Positions 1-7,777 of a stretch of DNA of 64,000 bases are shown here, piece after piece. The notes below the pieces were generated by a model that did no database searches, was not told where the DNA came from, and worked only from the letters and a program-made list of their open reading frames with translations. The position numbers and the translations under genes are program-made. The DNA is taken from contig NZ_LWAE01000006.1 of the NCBI RefSeq assembly GCF_001623875.1, positions 62,001 to 126,000 on the forward strand. The letters are read 5' to 3'. The first letter of the stretch is position 1. Each line of letters begins with the position of its first letter. The DNA comes from Clostridium magnum DSM 2767 (GTDB lineage: Bacteria > Bacillota > Clostridia > Clostridiales > Clostridiaceae).

Positions 1-1
1 T

Positions 2-481
2 ATAGACTACTTAAATGATAAGTTTGAAGGTGAAAAGTATACTAATAATATAGTACAAAATTATATTAAAAATGAAGTTATATCTAAGCCAGAGGATGGA
101 AAAAAGAGAGGATATACTAAAGTTCACCTAGCTCAGCTTGTTCTTTTAAGTTATATGAGACCAATATTAACTACGGAAGAGATAAAGAAAGTATTTGGAT
201 TAGCATTTAATGATATTAATAATGGTGATGATGATATAATATCCTGGGAGAAGGCATATAAAATTTTCTCTGACATTCAAAAAGATAGTTTCGAAGATTT
301 TCTAGAAAAGAAGCATTTTAATGAAGAAAGGCTAGAAAGTATAGTAAAAGATATGAAACTAGAACATAAGGATGAAGAGAGAATAATGGTTTTTCTATCA
401 GTTATGACTTTGATATGTCAGGCAAGTGCGATGAAGAAACTAGTACAAAATATAGTTAACAGGTATCAAACAGAAGATTAG
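2..481 (+). CDS. DUF1836-like protein, 5'-truncated by the window edge
   Basis: The reading frame is open from base 2, so the internal ATG at 155 is not the real start. The visible 159 residues contain a TKVHLAQLVLLSYMRPIL segment followed by charged helices, which resembles the DUF1836 family of Firmicutes. These are small, probably DNA-binding proteins of unknown function. No catalytic motif is visible. It ends in TAG just before a stem-loop and is convergent with ispF. The family assignment comes from sequence resemblance only, and the N-terminus lies outside the window. Confidence 0.6.
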   Translation: MDYLNDKFEGEKYTNNIVQNYIKNEVISKPEDGKKRGYTKVHLAQLVLLSYMRPILTTEEIKKVFGLAFNDINNGDDDIISWEKAYKIFSDIQKDSFEDFLEKKHFNEERLESIVKDMKLEHKDEERIMVFLSVMTLICQASAMKKLVQNIVNRYQTED

Positions 482-504
482 TTGTAGGTAATTGATATTA
501 GAAT

Positions 505-533
505 TTAGCATTAGGCTTAGTCCTAATGCTAAA
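505..533. terminator. stem-loop between convergent genes
   Basis: TTAGCATTAGG pairs with CCTAATGCTAA around a 6-nt loop. It sits between the DUF1836 stop and the ispF stop. There is no good U-tract on either strand, so terminator function is only likely from its position. Confidence 0.4.
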
Positions 534-564
534 AATACATTGTAGAAAATTAAAATTTTTATAT

Positions 565-1041
565 TTAGGAACACTTATTAAGTAAACATATGCTTTGAGA
601 TGCGATTCCTTCTTCGGTTCCTGTAAATCCAAGCCCTTCCTCTGTTGTAGCTTTTACACTTATTCTATCTATATCGATATTTAATGCCTGAGAGATGTTT
701 ATTCGCATATCTTTTATATGAGGTGAAAGTTTCGGTTTTTGAGCAATTATAGTAGAGTCTATATTTTCTATTCTATATCCTTTTTCATAAATTAATTTTC
801 CAACGGCATTCAATAACTTCAAACTAGAAATATTTTTATATTTAATATCTGTATCAGGGAAGTGATATCCTATATCTCCCAAGGCTAAAGCACCGAGTAA
901 ACTATCCATTATAGCATGTAATAGTACATCGGCATCAGAGTGGCCAAGTAGCCCTTTCGGATGAGGTATATTCACACCTCCTAAAATTAGATTTCTACCT
1001 TCAACAAGCTTATGTACATCATATCCCATACCTATTCGCAT
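565..1041 (-). CDS. ispF: 2-C-methyl-D-erythritol 2,4-cyclodiphosphate synthase
   Basis: This is the fifth enzyme of the MEP isoprenoid pathway. It cyclises 4-diphosphocytidyl-methylerythritol 2-phosphate to MEcPP with release of CMP. The 158 residues match the usual IspF length. The N-terminal GMGYDVHKL carries the metal ligands Asp8 and His10, HSDADVLLHAIMDSLLGA and DIGYHFPDTD follow, and the C-terminal TTEEGLGFTGTEEGIASQ is the family signature. AGGAGG lies 8 nt before the ATG. It is a single gene here, convergent with the upstream gene; no other MEP gene is in the window. Confidence 0.96.
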   Translation of the reverse strand: MRIGMGYDVHKLVEGRNLILGGVNIPHPKGLLGHSDADVLLHAIMDSLLGALALGDIGYHFPDTDIKYKNISSLKLLNAVGKLIYEKGYRIENIDSTIIAQKPKLSPHIKDMRINISQALNIDIDRISVKATTEEGLGFTGTEEGIASQSICLLNKCS

Positions 1042-1109
1042 GATAAAATCCTCCTAAGTTTTTATTTATATTCTATCACAAAGTAAAATTATTGCATTAT
1101 AAAATAAAA

Positions 1110-1134
1110 AAGGTGCATGCAATAGCAGCACCTT
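1110..1134 (-). terminator. intrinsic terminator of the small minus-strand gene
   Basis: Read on the minus strand, AAGGTGC pairs with GCACCTT and is followed by a T-rich tract (1100-1109). The stem begins inside the stop codon of the 58-aa gene at 1133-1309. Confidence 0.7.
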
Positions 1135-1309
1135 AGGATATTCCTTTTTTGTAGTAAATTATTTTTTTCTTATCGTTTTCAGGATCATCAGGTCCTTTTG
1201 CAGAGCTAAATATTGTTTTAAGTATATTTTTTAATGAACTAAAAAGAGAGTTTTTTTTATGTCTTCTTTTGTTTTTACTAAAATCCACATTAATAATTTT
1301 ATTACTCAT
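1133..1309 (-). CDS. small basic protein of unknown function, 58 aa
   Basis: The ORF starts MSNKIINVDFSKNKRRHKK and continues through a hydrophobic SLFSSLKNILKTIF stretch to a charged KKKIIYYKKGIS end. It opens with ATG, has a moderate AAAGGTAGGGC ribosome site upstream, and ends in its own terminator; together these support a real gene. The lysine/arginine-rich N-terminus followed by an amphipathic helix could bind membrane or nucleic acid, but that is inference. I do not recognise a named family. It is divergent from the gene-free DnaA-box region. Confidence 0.55.
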   Translation of the reverse strand: MSNKIINVDFSKNKRRHKKNSLFSSLKNILKTIFSSAKGPDDPENDKKKIIYYKKGIS

Positions 1310-1682
1310 AAATAGCCCTACCTTTCATAATAAAATTCCTATTATCAAAATGATAACACAAAATAATGGAAAAGTTAATAAAATTATCTAAATACAAAAC
1401 TTCAATATATAGAATTATAAGCTAGAGATATAACTAGGAATCTATAGAATAGGATTAACATAATTGAGGAATAATATGTATGGAAATTAAAGGAGTTATT
1501 TTTAACGATTAAAGATAAGAAAATATTTGGGGACAGGAGTCCCCTTGAATCATTTAAAAGAGAAAAAAAGAAATAATATTTTAGTACATAAAGAAATGAT
1601 GAATTTACCTAAATAAGCGTTACAATCCTTATATGTACTAATAGTATATGCTGAACTCTTAAGATAGGTTAAAGTTAATTAA

Positions 1683-1720
1683 AAGAAATGAAAACTTGAA
1701 TCAGATGGGGTGGCCATCGG
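1683..1720 (-). mobile_element. minimal (deleted) copy E of the 130-bp repeat family
   Basis: Only the two termini remain. The right-end strand ACTTGAATCAGATGGGG runs directly into the left-end CCATCGG, followed by ATAAA (1721-1725), the complement of the TTTAT target seen at every full copy. About 90 internal bases present in full copies are missing. This fixes the outer boundaries of the element independently of the full copies. Confidence 0.55.
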
Positions 1721-1806
1721 ATAAATAAAATTGCGACATTAAATATCAAAATAATTTATTGGAGGTTTTATCAATAAATTTTTGGGGAAACTAGAAAAAG
1801 TACACA

Positions 1807-2172
1807 TTATCCACAAGTTGTCCACAAAACTGTGGATAATGTGTATAAATGTTAATAAAAAATTGAGTGATTATACTAATTATTAAGAATTTTTTTAAAT
1901 ATAGAGGAAATTAACACTGATTTAACAAGTTATAAACAAGCTATCTGTGGATAGTGTTGATAACTTGTATAAATAACGTCATTAGATTTAATTAGGTAAA
2001 TTATATAAATATCGAAAGATTCTAGGAGTAATTTGTAGTAAAATGCGATATAAATTGAATAGTGTTGTTTGGTGATAGGATAAATATTAGTAGGGTAGAT
2101 ACAAAACCTATAATAGTTATTAAGGAAAAGTTAACAAGTTATTAACACGTATTTTGTATGTAATGTGGATAA
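1807..2172. promoter_or_regulatory. cluster of five DnaA-box-like 9-mers
   Basis: TTATCCACA at 1807-1815, TTGTCCACA at 1818-1826, TGTGGATAA at 1831-1839, TGTGGATAG at 1946-1954 and TGTGGATAA at 2164-2172. The first three lie within 33 bp in mixed orientation. The consensus DnaA box is TTATCCACA. The surroundings are AT-rich. There is no dnaA, dnaN or rpmH nearby, so this is not the usual oriC arrangement; a DnaA-titration or regulatory cluster is the alternative reading. Confidence 0.5.
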
Positions 2173-2268
2173 GGTTAATTTATTATTTAGTATAAGTAGG
2201 ACTATTATTATATTATAATTATTACAAATATACTTGTTTCCAAATATATTACGAAAGAAGTGAAGAAT

Positions 2269-3186
2269 ATGCAAAATAAACATAGAAAGTTAGCAGTTAT
2301 TGTTAGTATTCTTTTTATATTAGGCTTAATTACATTTGATTTAGTTAATTCATTTAAGGCTGAATCTAAAAATCAAAGGCTAGTAAGTGAAAGTTTAAAT
2401 GACATCCAAAAAGATAAAAGTGTTAAAGAGGTATATTTAAATAATGTGAAGTATAATAATACTATTAAGGAAAGAGAGTTTAAAGGAGAGAACCTCAAGT
2501 ATAATGATAAGTCTGTTCCAGTACTTATGTATCATTCCATAGATTATGAGAAGGGAAACGAATTAAGAGTTCCAAAAGGGGCTTTTAGAGAGCAAATGAG
2601 TTATTTGAAGCAAAATGGATATACTACATTAACTTTAGATGAACTTTATGATTTTTTTATTAATAATAAACCAGTACCTAATAAATCTATAGTTATAACT
2701 TTCGATGACGGATATAAGGATAACTTTGAAAATGCCTACCCAGTATTAAAAGAATTTGGATTTAACGCTACTATATTTATTATTACCAGTACAGTAGATG
2801 CTAATAAGAATTACTTAACGTCTCCACAAATAAAGGAGTTAGAGGAAAACGGAATAGATATAGAAAGTCATACTGTAAAACATGAACAACTAGATAAGCT
2901 TACATATGCAGAACAACTAACTACACTTAAAAACTCTAGAGAGTATATAGAAAAACTATTAGGTAAGCAAAAAAAATATACAGCTTATCCTTTTGGAAAA
3001 TGGAATGATGACACAATAAAGGCCGTGAAAGAAGCAGGATACAGTATGGTTTTTACAACTGAAAGTGGTTGGGGAAATAAAAGTCAAGGTATATATGAAT
3101 TACATCGAGTATATGTAAGTGCTAACTGTAACTTAAAAGAATTTGAAAGACGTATAACAGATGCAAGTTATAATAAAAGCAACTAG
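2269..3186 (+). CDS. membrane-anchored polysaccharide deacetylase (NodB domain)
   Basis: This is probably an extracytoplasmic N-deacetylase acting on peptidoglycan or another GlcNAc polymer. Residues 6-28 form an uncleaved signal anchor, followed by about 60 linker residues. The NodB domain begins at PVLMYHSI. It contains TFDDGY, which carries the catalytic base and first metal ligand; SHTVKHEQL, which supplies the metal-binding His residues (H-x3-H); and AYPFGKWN (motif 3). ATG at 2269 fits the AGAAGTG ribosome site better than GTG at 2260. The end overlaps a terminator shared with convergent rluF. The substrate cannot be told from sequence. Confidence 0.88.
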   Translation: MQNKHRKLAVIVSILFILGLITFDLVNSFKAESKNQRLVSESLNDIQKDKSVKEVYLNNVKYNNTIKEREFKGENLKYNDKSVPVLMYHSIDYEKGNELRVPKGAFREQMSYLKQNGYTTLTLDELYDFFINNKPVPNKSIVITFDDGYKDNFENAYPVLKEFGFNATIFIITSTVDANKNYLTSPQIKELEENGIDIESHTVKHEQLDKLTYAEQLTTLKNSREYIEKLLGKQKKYTAYPFGKWNDDTIKAVKEAGYSMVFTTESGWGNKSQGIYELHRVYVSANCNLKEFERRITDASYNKSN

Positions 3187-3207
3187 AGGCTTTATAATGA
3201 AGCCTCT
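3185..3207. terminator. bidirectional terminator between deacetylase and rluF
   Basis: AGAGGCTT pairs with AAGCCTCT around TATAATG, followed on the plus strand by TCTGTTTTTG. It overlaps the stop codons of both convergent genes. Confidence 0.65.
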
Positions 3208-3953
3208 TCTGTTTTTGAAGAATAAGATATTAGTGAGTTAATGGTTTTAAGTTCATTGAAGGTTAGATATCTCCATTTTCCAGTAGGAAGATTATCTAAG
3301 GTAACATTCATTATTCTTACTCTTTTTAGTTTTAACACGTTATAACCAAAAGCCTCACACATTCTTCGTATTTGTCTGTTTAATCCTTGAGTTAAAATGA
3401 TCCTAAAGACACGAGTGCTTTCTTTTGTTACTTTACATGGATTAGTCACTGTATTTAATATTGGCACCCCAGAGGACATTCCATTTATAAATTTTGATGT
3501 TATAGGTTTATCTACTGTAACAATATATTCTTTTTCGTGGTTGTTACCTGCCCTTAAAATTTTATTCACAATATCTCCATCATTAGTTAGAAATATCAGG
3601 CCTTCTGATTCCTTATCTAATCTACCGATTGGAAATATTCTTTTTGGATGATTTATAAAGTCTACTATATTACCACTTATTTTTTTCTCAGTTGTACAAG
3701 TTATACCAGTAGGCTTATTTAATGCAATATAAACACATTCCTCTTTTTGGTTTAATATCTTTCCATCGAGCTTAACCTCATCATTTCCTGTAACCTTAAA
3801 ACCTGTTTCAGCTATTGTGCCGTTTATTGTAACTCTTTTTTGTTCTATTAATTTATCTGCTTCTCTTCTTGAACAAATTCCCTTTTCACTAATAAACTTA
3901 TTTATTCTTATAGAGGCAGGTTTTTCTTTATGGCTTATTATGTTTTTGTTCAA
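3192..3953 (-). CDS. rluF: 23S rRNA pseudouridine synthase, RluF/RluB type
   Basis: It isomerises uridine to pseudouridine in 23S rRNA. Residues about 15-75 form an S4 RNA-binding domain (INKFISEKGICSRREADKLI). The catalytic domain has the family II signature GRLDKESEGLIFLTNDGD with its catalytic Asp, then LTQGLNRQIRRMCEAFGYNV. The C-terminal RIMNVTLDNLPTGKWRYLT block is typical of RluF, so U2604-type specificity is likely but not proven. The start is TTG with GGGAG about 10 nt upstream. Confidence 0.88.
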   Translation of the reverse strand: MNKNIISHKEKPASIRINKFISEKGICSRREADKLIEQKRVTINGTIAETGFKVTGNDEVKLDGKILNQKEECVYIALNKPTGITCTTEKKISGNIVDFINHPKRIFPIGRLDKESEGLIFLTNDGDIVNKILRAGNNHEKEYIVTVDKPITSKFINGMSSGVPILNTVTNPCKVTKESTRVFRIILTQGLNRQIRRMCEAFGYNVLKLKRVRIMNVTLDNLPTGKWRYLTFNELKTINSLISYSSKTEEASL

Positions 3954-4226
3954 CTGGATAAAATCTCCCTTCTTTATTTATATAGTAAGTTTATTATATC
4001 TAAATTCTAAAGTATTATCTACAAAGTAAGATAATACTTATATAAGTATGAAATGAAACTTGGATAAGATGAGTTTTGTCTACGACATAAGACATTTACC
4101 TCTTAAATATAACTAGATAGGTTGCTGTTAAATGATTGCTATATTAAGTTAACTAAAAACCTATTGGAAAAAACTTTAAAGTTTCTTATAATATTATTAT
4201 AAGGATGTAAATCGGGGGGGATAAAC

Positions 4227-5720
4227 TTGAATAAAAAACTTAAAATTTTTGCTTTTGCTTTTATATTTTCTTTGGTAACATTTCAATATAAAGTGCTGGC
4301 AGAAGCTAGTTCATTAGATACTACAACTAAGGTAAATATTGATACAAATAAGGAATGGACTGTAAAATTTAATAGTCCTTTAAAGGCTGAGACAGTAAAT
4401 AGTGAAAACATACAGGTTACAGATCAAAATGATAAGGTAGTTCCGGCTACTGTATCGCTCGGAAGTAACTCAACTACAATTGTAATAAGTCCTAAAGTAT
4501 CAGGTTATGAACCAAATCAAAATTATAATTTAGTAATAAGTGAGAGGCTTGAATCAACCTCAGGAAAGAAGTTAAGTAATCCTTTAAAGATGAAATTTAC
4601 TACTGTTAACAAATATAGTGATAGTACAAGCTATGAAAGCTTACCTAAAGTAACATCGATAAAATATGATTACGCTCCGCTTTTATCAAATCAAAAGCAG
4701 AGTTTTACTCTTAGTACTAAAAACGCAGATAATGCTCAATATAAAATCTTTGTTCATAGTTATGCTGATGGTAAAGAGGTGTATAGTGAGTTGACGAATG
4801 GTTATACCGATGCATCAAATGGAAAGATAACATCACTAAAGACGCTTACAGCAGGACTTAATGGGCAAAAATATAAAATTATAGTATACGTTAAAAGAGC
4901 TAATACAACAGGTGCACATAAGGATGTAAATACAGACTATGATAACTATTATGTAGATTATTTTAGGTGTATCGATGCTGTAAGTGAAAATAATAATATA
5001 AGTGCTAAATACAATAGCACTCTAGATGAATTGGTAAATATTCAAGGTAATGTAACAAGTACGCCAGTTTTTGTTGAGGCTAGTGATATGACTAATGCAG
5101 CAAGTAAAAATCAAATAAAATACTATATGGATCCTAATAATTTTATGGACGATTACGGTAAATATCAATTTTTAAAGTTAACTTACACAGAGGGAATTAC
5201 AGCGGATGATTTAAATAGTATTTTACAAGGGAAAGGAATATTAGAAGGAAAAGGACAAGCATTCCTCGATGCAGCTAAAAATAATAATATAAACGCAGCC
5301 TATTTAGTATCACATGCGCTTTTAGAGACAGGAAATGGCCAGTCTATATTAGCAAATGGAGGACTTAAAGATAGCAGTGAAAACTATTTGTACGGTGCAC
5401 CTGTATATAATTTTTTTGGAATAGGAGCTGTTGATGCAGATGCAAATTACTATGGCACAAAAACCGCTTATGATAACAAGTGGCTTAGCCCAGAAGAAGC
5501 TATAGAAGGGGGCGCTAAATGGATTTCACCAAGATATATAAATAATGTTGATACTAAACAGGATACTTTATACAAGATGAGATGGAACCTAGCACAACCA
5601 GGACAACATCAATATGCTACAGATGTTTCCTGGGCGTATAAACAAATCCAGAGAATTAAGGATATTATGTCTAAGATTAAGAATCCAGCATTGAATTTTG
5701 AAATACCTCAATTTAAGTGA
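4227..5720 (+). CDS. secreted endo-beta-N-acetylglucosaminidase with SbsA-like Ig domain
   Basis: A peptidoglycan hydrolase exported by a Sec signal peptide (residues 1-27, cut near VLAEA). Residues about 35-130 form a Big_5/SbsA-like Ig module closely similar to the one in the amidase at 22791. A middle region of unclear fold follows (about 135-330). The C-terminal 150 residues are a LytD/GH73-type glucosaminidase domain: AAYLVSHALLETGNG holds the presumed catalytic Glu, followed by YNFFGIGAVDADANYYGTK and GGAKWISPRYI. The start is TTG after a GGGGGG ribosome site. Copy A of the 130-bp repeat begins at the last base of the stop codon. Confidence 0.88.
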   Translation: MNKKLKIFAFAFIFSLVTFQYKVLAEASSLDTTTKVNIDTNKEWTVKFNSPLKAETVNSENIQVTDQNDKVVPATVSLGSNSTTIVISPKVSGYEPNQNYNLVISERLESTSGKKLSNPLKMKFTTVNKYSDSTSYESLPKVTSIKYDYAPLLSNQKQSFTLSTKNADNAQYKIFVHSYADGKEVYSELTNGYTDASNGKITSLKTLTAGLNGQKYKIIVYVKRANTTGAHKDVNTDYDNYYVDYFRCIDAVSENNNISAKYNSTLDELVNIQGNVTSTPVFVEASDMTNAASKNQIKYYMDPNNFMDDYGKYQFLKLTYTEGITADDLNSILQGKGILEGKGQAFLDAAKNNNINAAYLVSHALLETGNGQSILANGGLKDSSENYLYGAPVYNFFGIGAVDADANYYGTKTAYDNKWLSPEEAIEGGAKWISPRYINNVDTKQDTLYKMRWNLAQPGQHQYATDVSWAYKQIQRIKDIMSKIKNPALNFEIPQFK

Positions 5721-5849
5721 TGAAGTATAAACTTGAATCAGATGGGGGTTCAAACCCCATCTGATTCTTAGTTGAACGAATCCAGGGACGTAGTCGCTCG
5801 TGACGTATACTTTGGAGAAGATAGGAGTATTAGAGCGGGTAGTCATCGG
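5720..5849 (-). mobile_element. 130-bp repeat family, copy A (PATE-like element)
   Basis: Read from the TTTAT side (complement of 5850-5854), the element runs from CCGATG to ACTTCAT. The right-end hairpin is GATGGGG/CCCCATC inside GAATCA...TGATTC; the conserved core is TTGAACGAATCCAGGGACG. The GGGG/CCCC pairs replace the GGAG/CTCC of copy B, a compensatory change. The left-end hairpin is decayed in this copy. It is inserted in the U-tract of the minus-strand terminator at 5856-5890. Confidence 0.65.
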
Positions 5850-5855
5850 ATAAAA

Positions 5856-5896
5856 ATAATGCTCAGATTTCCTAGGAAATCTGAGCATTATTTTTT
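5856..5896. terminator. bidirectional intrinsic terminator
   Basis: AATGCTCAGATTTCC pairs with GGAAATCTGAGCATT, followed by TTTTTT on the plus strand. On the minus strand it is followed by ATTTTTAT, which runs directly into repeat copy A. Confidence 0.85.
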
Positions 5897-5901
5897 AACA
5901 C

Positions 5902-6090
5902 TTATTCAAGTATACCTTCTTCTTTTAAAATTGACTCAAGTTGTTGTACCTTCTCTGCAAGAAAGACAAACTTTTCTTTTAATGTATCTTTGGAAAGACT
6001 TTGTGTTGTAAGACTTTCTTCCATAGATTCAATAACAGATAGGGCTTCATCGATGTCCTTTTGAGCTAACTTTAAATTAGTTTCTTTCAT
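5902..6090 (-). CDS. small acidic helical protein of unknown function, 62 aa
   Basis: The sequence is rich in Glu, Lys and Leu with heptad-like spacing (DIDEALSVIESMEESL, LAEKVQQLESILKEEG), so a short coiled coil is likely. GGGAG lies 7-11 nt before the ATG. It follows the CxxC protein at 6104-6346 by 13 bp on the same strand, suggesting a two-gene operon ending at the terminator at 5856. I recognise no family. Confidence 0.6.
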   Translation of the reverse strand: MKETNLKLAQKDIDEALSVIESMEESLTTQSLSKDTLKEKFVFLAEKVQQLESILKEEGILE

Positions 6091-6103
6091 ATTTAATTCT
6101 CCC

Positions 6104-6346
6104 TTAATTCAATATATTTTTTACTTTTTTTAATCCATCTTCAGCTATAAACGGTGCACAAAATTCAAAAGTTTTTTCATGACCACAACTTGAACATATG
6201 CAATCACACACGTCGTAGGGAACACCATCAATTATGTCTATATTTACATCCTCAGCTGCGTATTCACCACCACATACTTCACAAGGAGTATCATTTATAA
6301 CATAAAATTCACTTTCAATATACTTCATTATGTCTCTAATGGTCAT
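6104..6346 (-). CDS. small metal-binding protein with two CxxC-type pairs
   Basis: An 80-residue protein. CEVCGG (about residues 21-26) and CDCICSSCG (about 46-54) are two cysteine clusters expected to bind one zinc or iron. ATG at 6346 follows GGAGGTTTCAA, a much better start than the longer ORF beginning at 6409. It resembles YgiT-type zinc-finger antitoxin N-termini only loosely, and no toxin gene is adjacent. The function is unknown. It is first in an operon with the 62-aa protein. Confidence 0.65.
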   Translation of the reverse strand: MTIRDIMKYIESEFYVINDTPCEVCGGEYAAEDVNIDIIDGVPYDVCDCICSSCGHEKTFEFCAPFIAEDGLKKVKNILN

Positions 6347-6531
6347 TTGAAACCTCCCCCAAAAAATACGTCTATGATAAATGTTAACACTCCTAAAATT
6401 TATTTTCAATAGTAGTTAAGAAAGAATTTATTCTAAATTAAAGTTTTATAAGTTTTAATATGCAATACTAGTGTCTTATGAGCATATATATTAATAATCA
6501 AGTCTGTTTATCTAAAAAAGGGGGAAACTTA

Positions 6532-7107
6532 GTGATTAATATTATATGGTTTTTTATTCTAGCTTTTGGCATAATTTTAGGGATTTTTACAGGAAGAGGA
6601 GATGAAATATCCAAAGCTATAATAAATTCCACAGAGTCTACAGTAAAGCTTGCCATAGGACTTGTTGGAGTTATGTGTTTATGGTGTGGAATTATGAAAA
6701 TTGCAGAAAAAAGTGGACTCACAGGAAAGCTAGCTAAAGTATTAAAGCCTATATTGAAATTAATTTTCAAAGATGCAGCTAGGGATAATAAGGCTATGGG
6801 GGCTATAGTTATGAATCTAACGGCTAACATGATGGGCCTTTCTAATGCAGCAACACCATTTGGGATAAAAGCTATGGAAGAGTTAAAAAGGCTTAACAAA
6901 AAGGATGGAGAAGCTAGTGATGACATGGCATTGTTCTTAATTTTAAATGCTGCATGCATACAATTAGTGCCAACTACAATAATTTCAATGCGGGCTGTAG
7001 TTGGCTCTAGCAATCCAGCAGCAACTATTATACCAGGAATTATTACTACTGGTACTGCAGCAATACTTGGAGTAATACTTTGTAAAATACTACAAAGATA
7101 TTTCTAA
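6532..7107 (+). CDS. spmA: spore maturation protein A
   Basis: An integral membrane protein needed for spore core dehydration in Bacillus and Clostridium. The sequence has several hydrophobic helices and the conserved segments GIFTGRGDEISKAIINST, NLTANMMGLSNAATPFGIKAMEEL and LNAACIQLVPTTIISMR. GTG at 6532 after AAAAAGGGGG is the best start and gives 191 aa, the normal length; the upstream ATG at 6478 has no ribosome site. spmB follows 25 bp downstream. Confidence 0.93.
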   Translation: MINIIWFFILAFGIILGIFTGRGDEISKAIINSTESTVKLAIGLVGVMCLWCGIMKIAEKSGLTGKLAKVLKPILKLIFKDAARDNKAMGAIVMNLTANMMGLSNAATPFGIKAMEELKRLNKKDGEASDDMALFLILNAACIQLVPTTIISMRAVVGSSNPAATIIPGIITTGTAAILGVILCKILQRYF

Positions 7108-7132
7108 ATTATTTACAGAAGGAGGATAAAAT

Positions 7133-7651
7133 GTGAACTACATAATAAGAGCAATAATTCCAATTATAATAGTATCAATTGTTACCTATGGAATATTGAA
7201 GGGAGTCAAAGTATATGAATGCTTTGTAGAAGGTGCTAAGGATGGACTTTCAATATGCCTTAGAATTTTTCCCTATTTATTAGCAATGATGATAGCTGTA
7301 TCAGTCTTTAGGGAGTCAGGAGCGTTAGATTCCTTTATATATTTGGTAAAACCGATAGTTAAGTTTATAGGTCTTCCACCGGAAGTTGTACCACTTGTAC
7401 TTATTAAACCTTTATCAGGAACTGGGGCCCTTGGAATATTTGCAGAGACATTAAACAGTTATGGTGCCGACAGCTATATAGGAAGAGTATCCTCTATAAT
7501 TATGGGATCCACGGAAACGATATTCTATACACTTACTGTGTATTTTGGGGCTGTAGGAGTAAGAAAGATAAGGCATACCTTATGGGTAGCAATTTTTGGA
7601 GACTTGGTATGTATGATAATGGCTGTAACACTTGCAAGATTTATGTTCTAA
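7133..7651 (+). CDS. spmB: spore maturation protein B
   Basis: The membrane partner of SpmA. The 172 residues carry the nucleoside-recognition-like motifs KDGLSICLRIFPYLLAMM, LVLIKPLSGTGALGIFAE and IMGSTETIFYTLTVYFGAVGV. The start is GTG with AGAAGGAGG 8 nt upstream; an ATG two bases earlier is out of frame and stops at once. It forms an operon with spmA, as in other spore formers. Confidence 0.93.
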   Translation: MNYIIRAIIPIIIVSIVTYGILKGVKVYECFVEGAKDGLSICLRIFPYLLAMMIAVSVFRESGALDSFIYLVKPIVKFIGLPPEVVPLVLIKPLSGTGALGIFAETLNSYGADSYIGRVSSIIMGSTETIFYTLTVYFGAVGVRKIRHTLWVAIFGDLVCMIMAVTLARFMF

Positions 7652-7777
7652 AATATTGTTTTATAGCTTTGTTGAATATATAATAATTGATTTTTTGAAA
7701 TACCAGAATATTGTCACAAATACGCATAGTTTTATGTTAATATATTCATAATGAATATTAGGCTAGAGGTGAATTAG

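Larger units (their letters stand above)
1310..2268. other. 959-bp gene-free region
   Basis: I found no credible coding sequence on either strand. The region is very AT-rich and holds a GGGGAC/GTCCCC stem-loop (1529-1544), a minimal copy of the 130-bp mobile repeat (1683-1720) and five DnaA-box-like 9-mers (1807-2172). Promoters for the flanking divergent genes must lie here too. Confidence 0.7.

Noticed and set aside
1807..2172. Chromosomal replication origin
   Set aside because: dnaA, dnaN, rpmH and recF are not nearby, and the box cluster is small. A titration or regulatory cluster is more likely.
5720..5849. The 130-bp repeats as ordinary terminators or as a cis-regulatory RNA of the neighbouring genes
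   Set aside because: They have fixed ends and a fixed TTTAT neighbour, occur in either orientation relative to genes, and separate genes from their own terminators. They could still be transcribed or stop transcription as a side effect.
5589..5888. Two similar minus-strand ORFs (here and at 8242-8490) sharing an MTTRSNTPIF...VPGFVQLRIRW peptide, as if a small gene family
   Set aside because: Both overlap copies of the 130-bp repeat. The shared peptide is just the translated repeat; it has no ribosome site, and copies C and D do not keep the frame.
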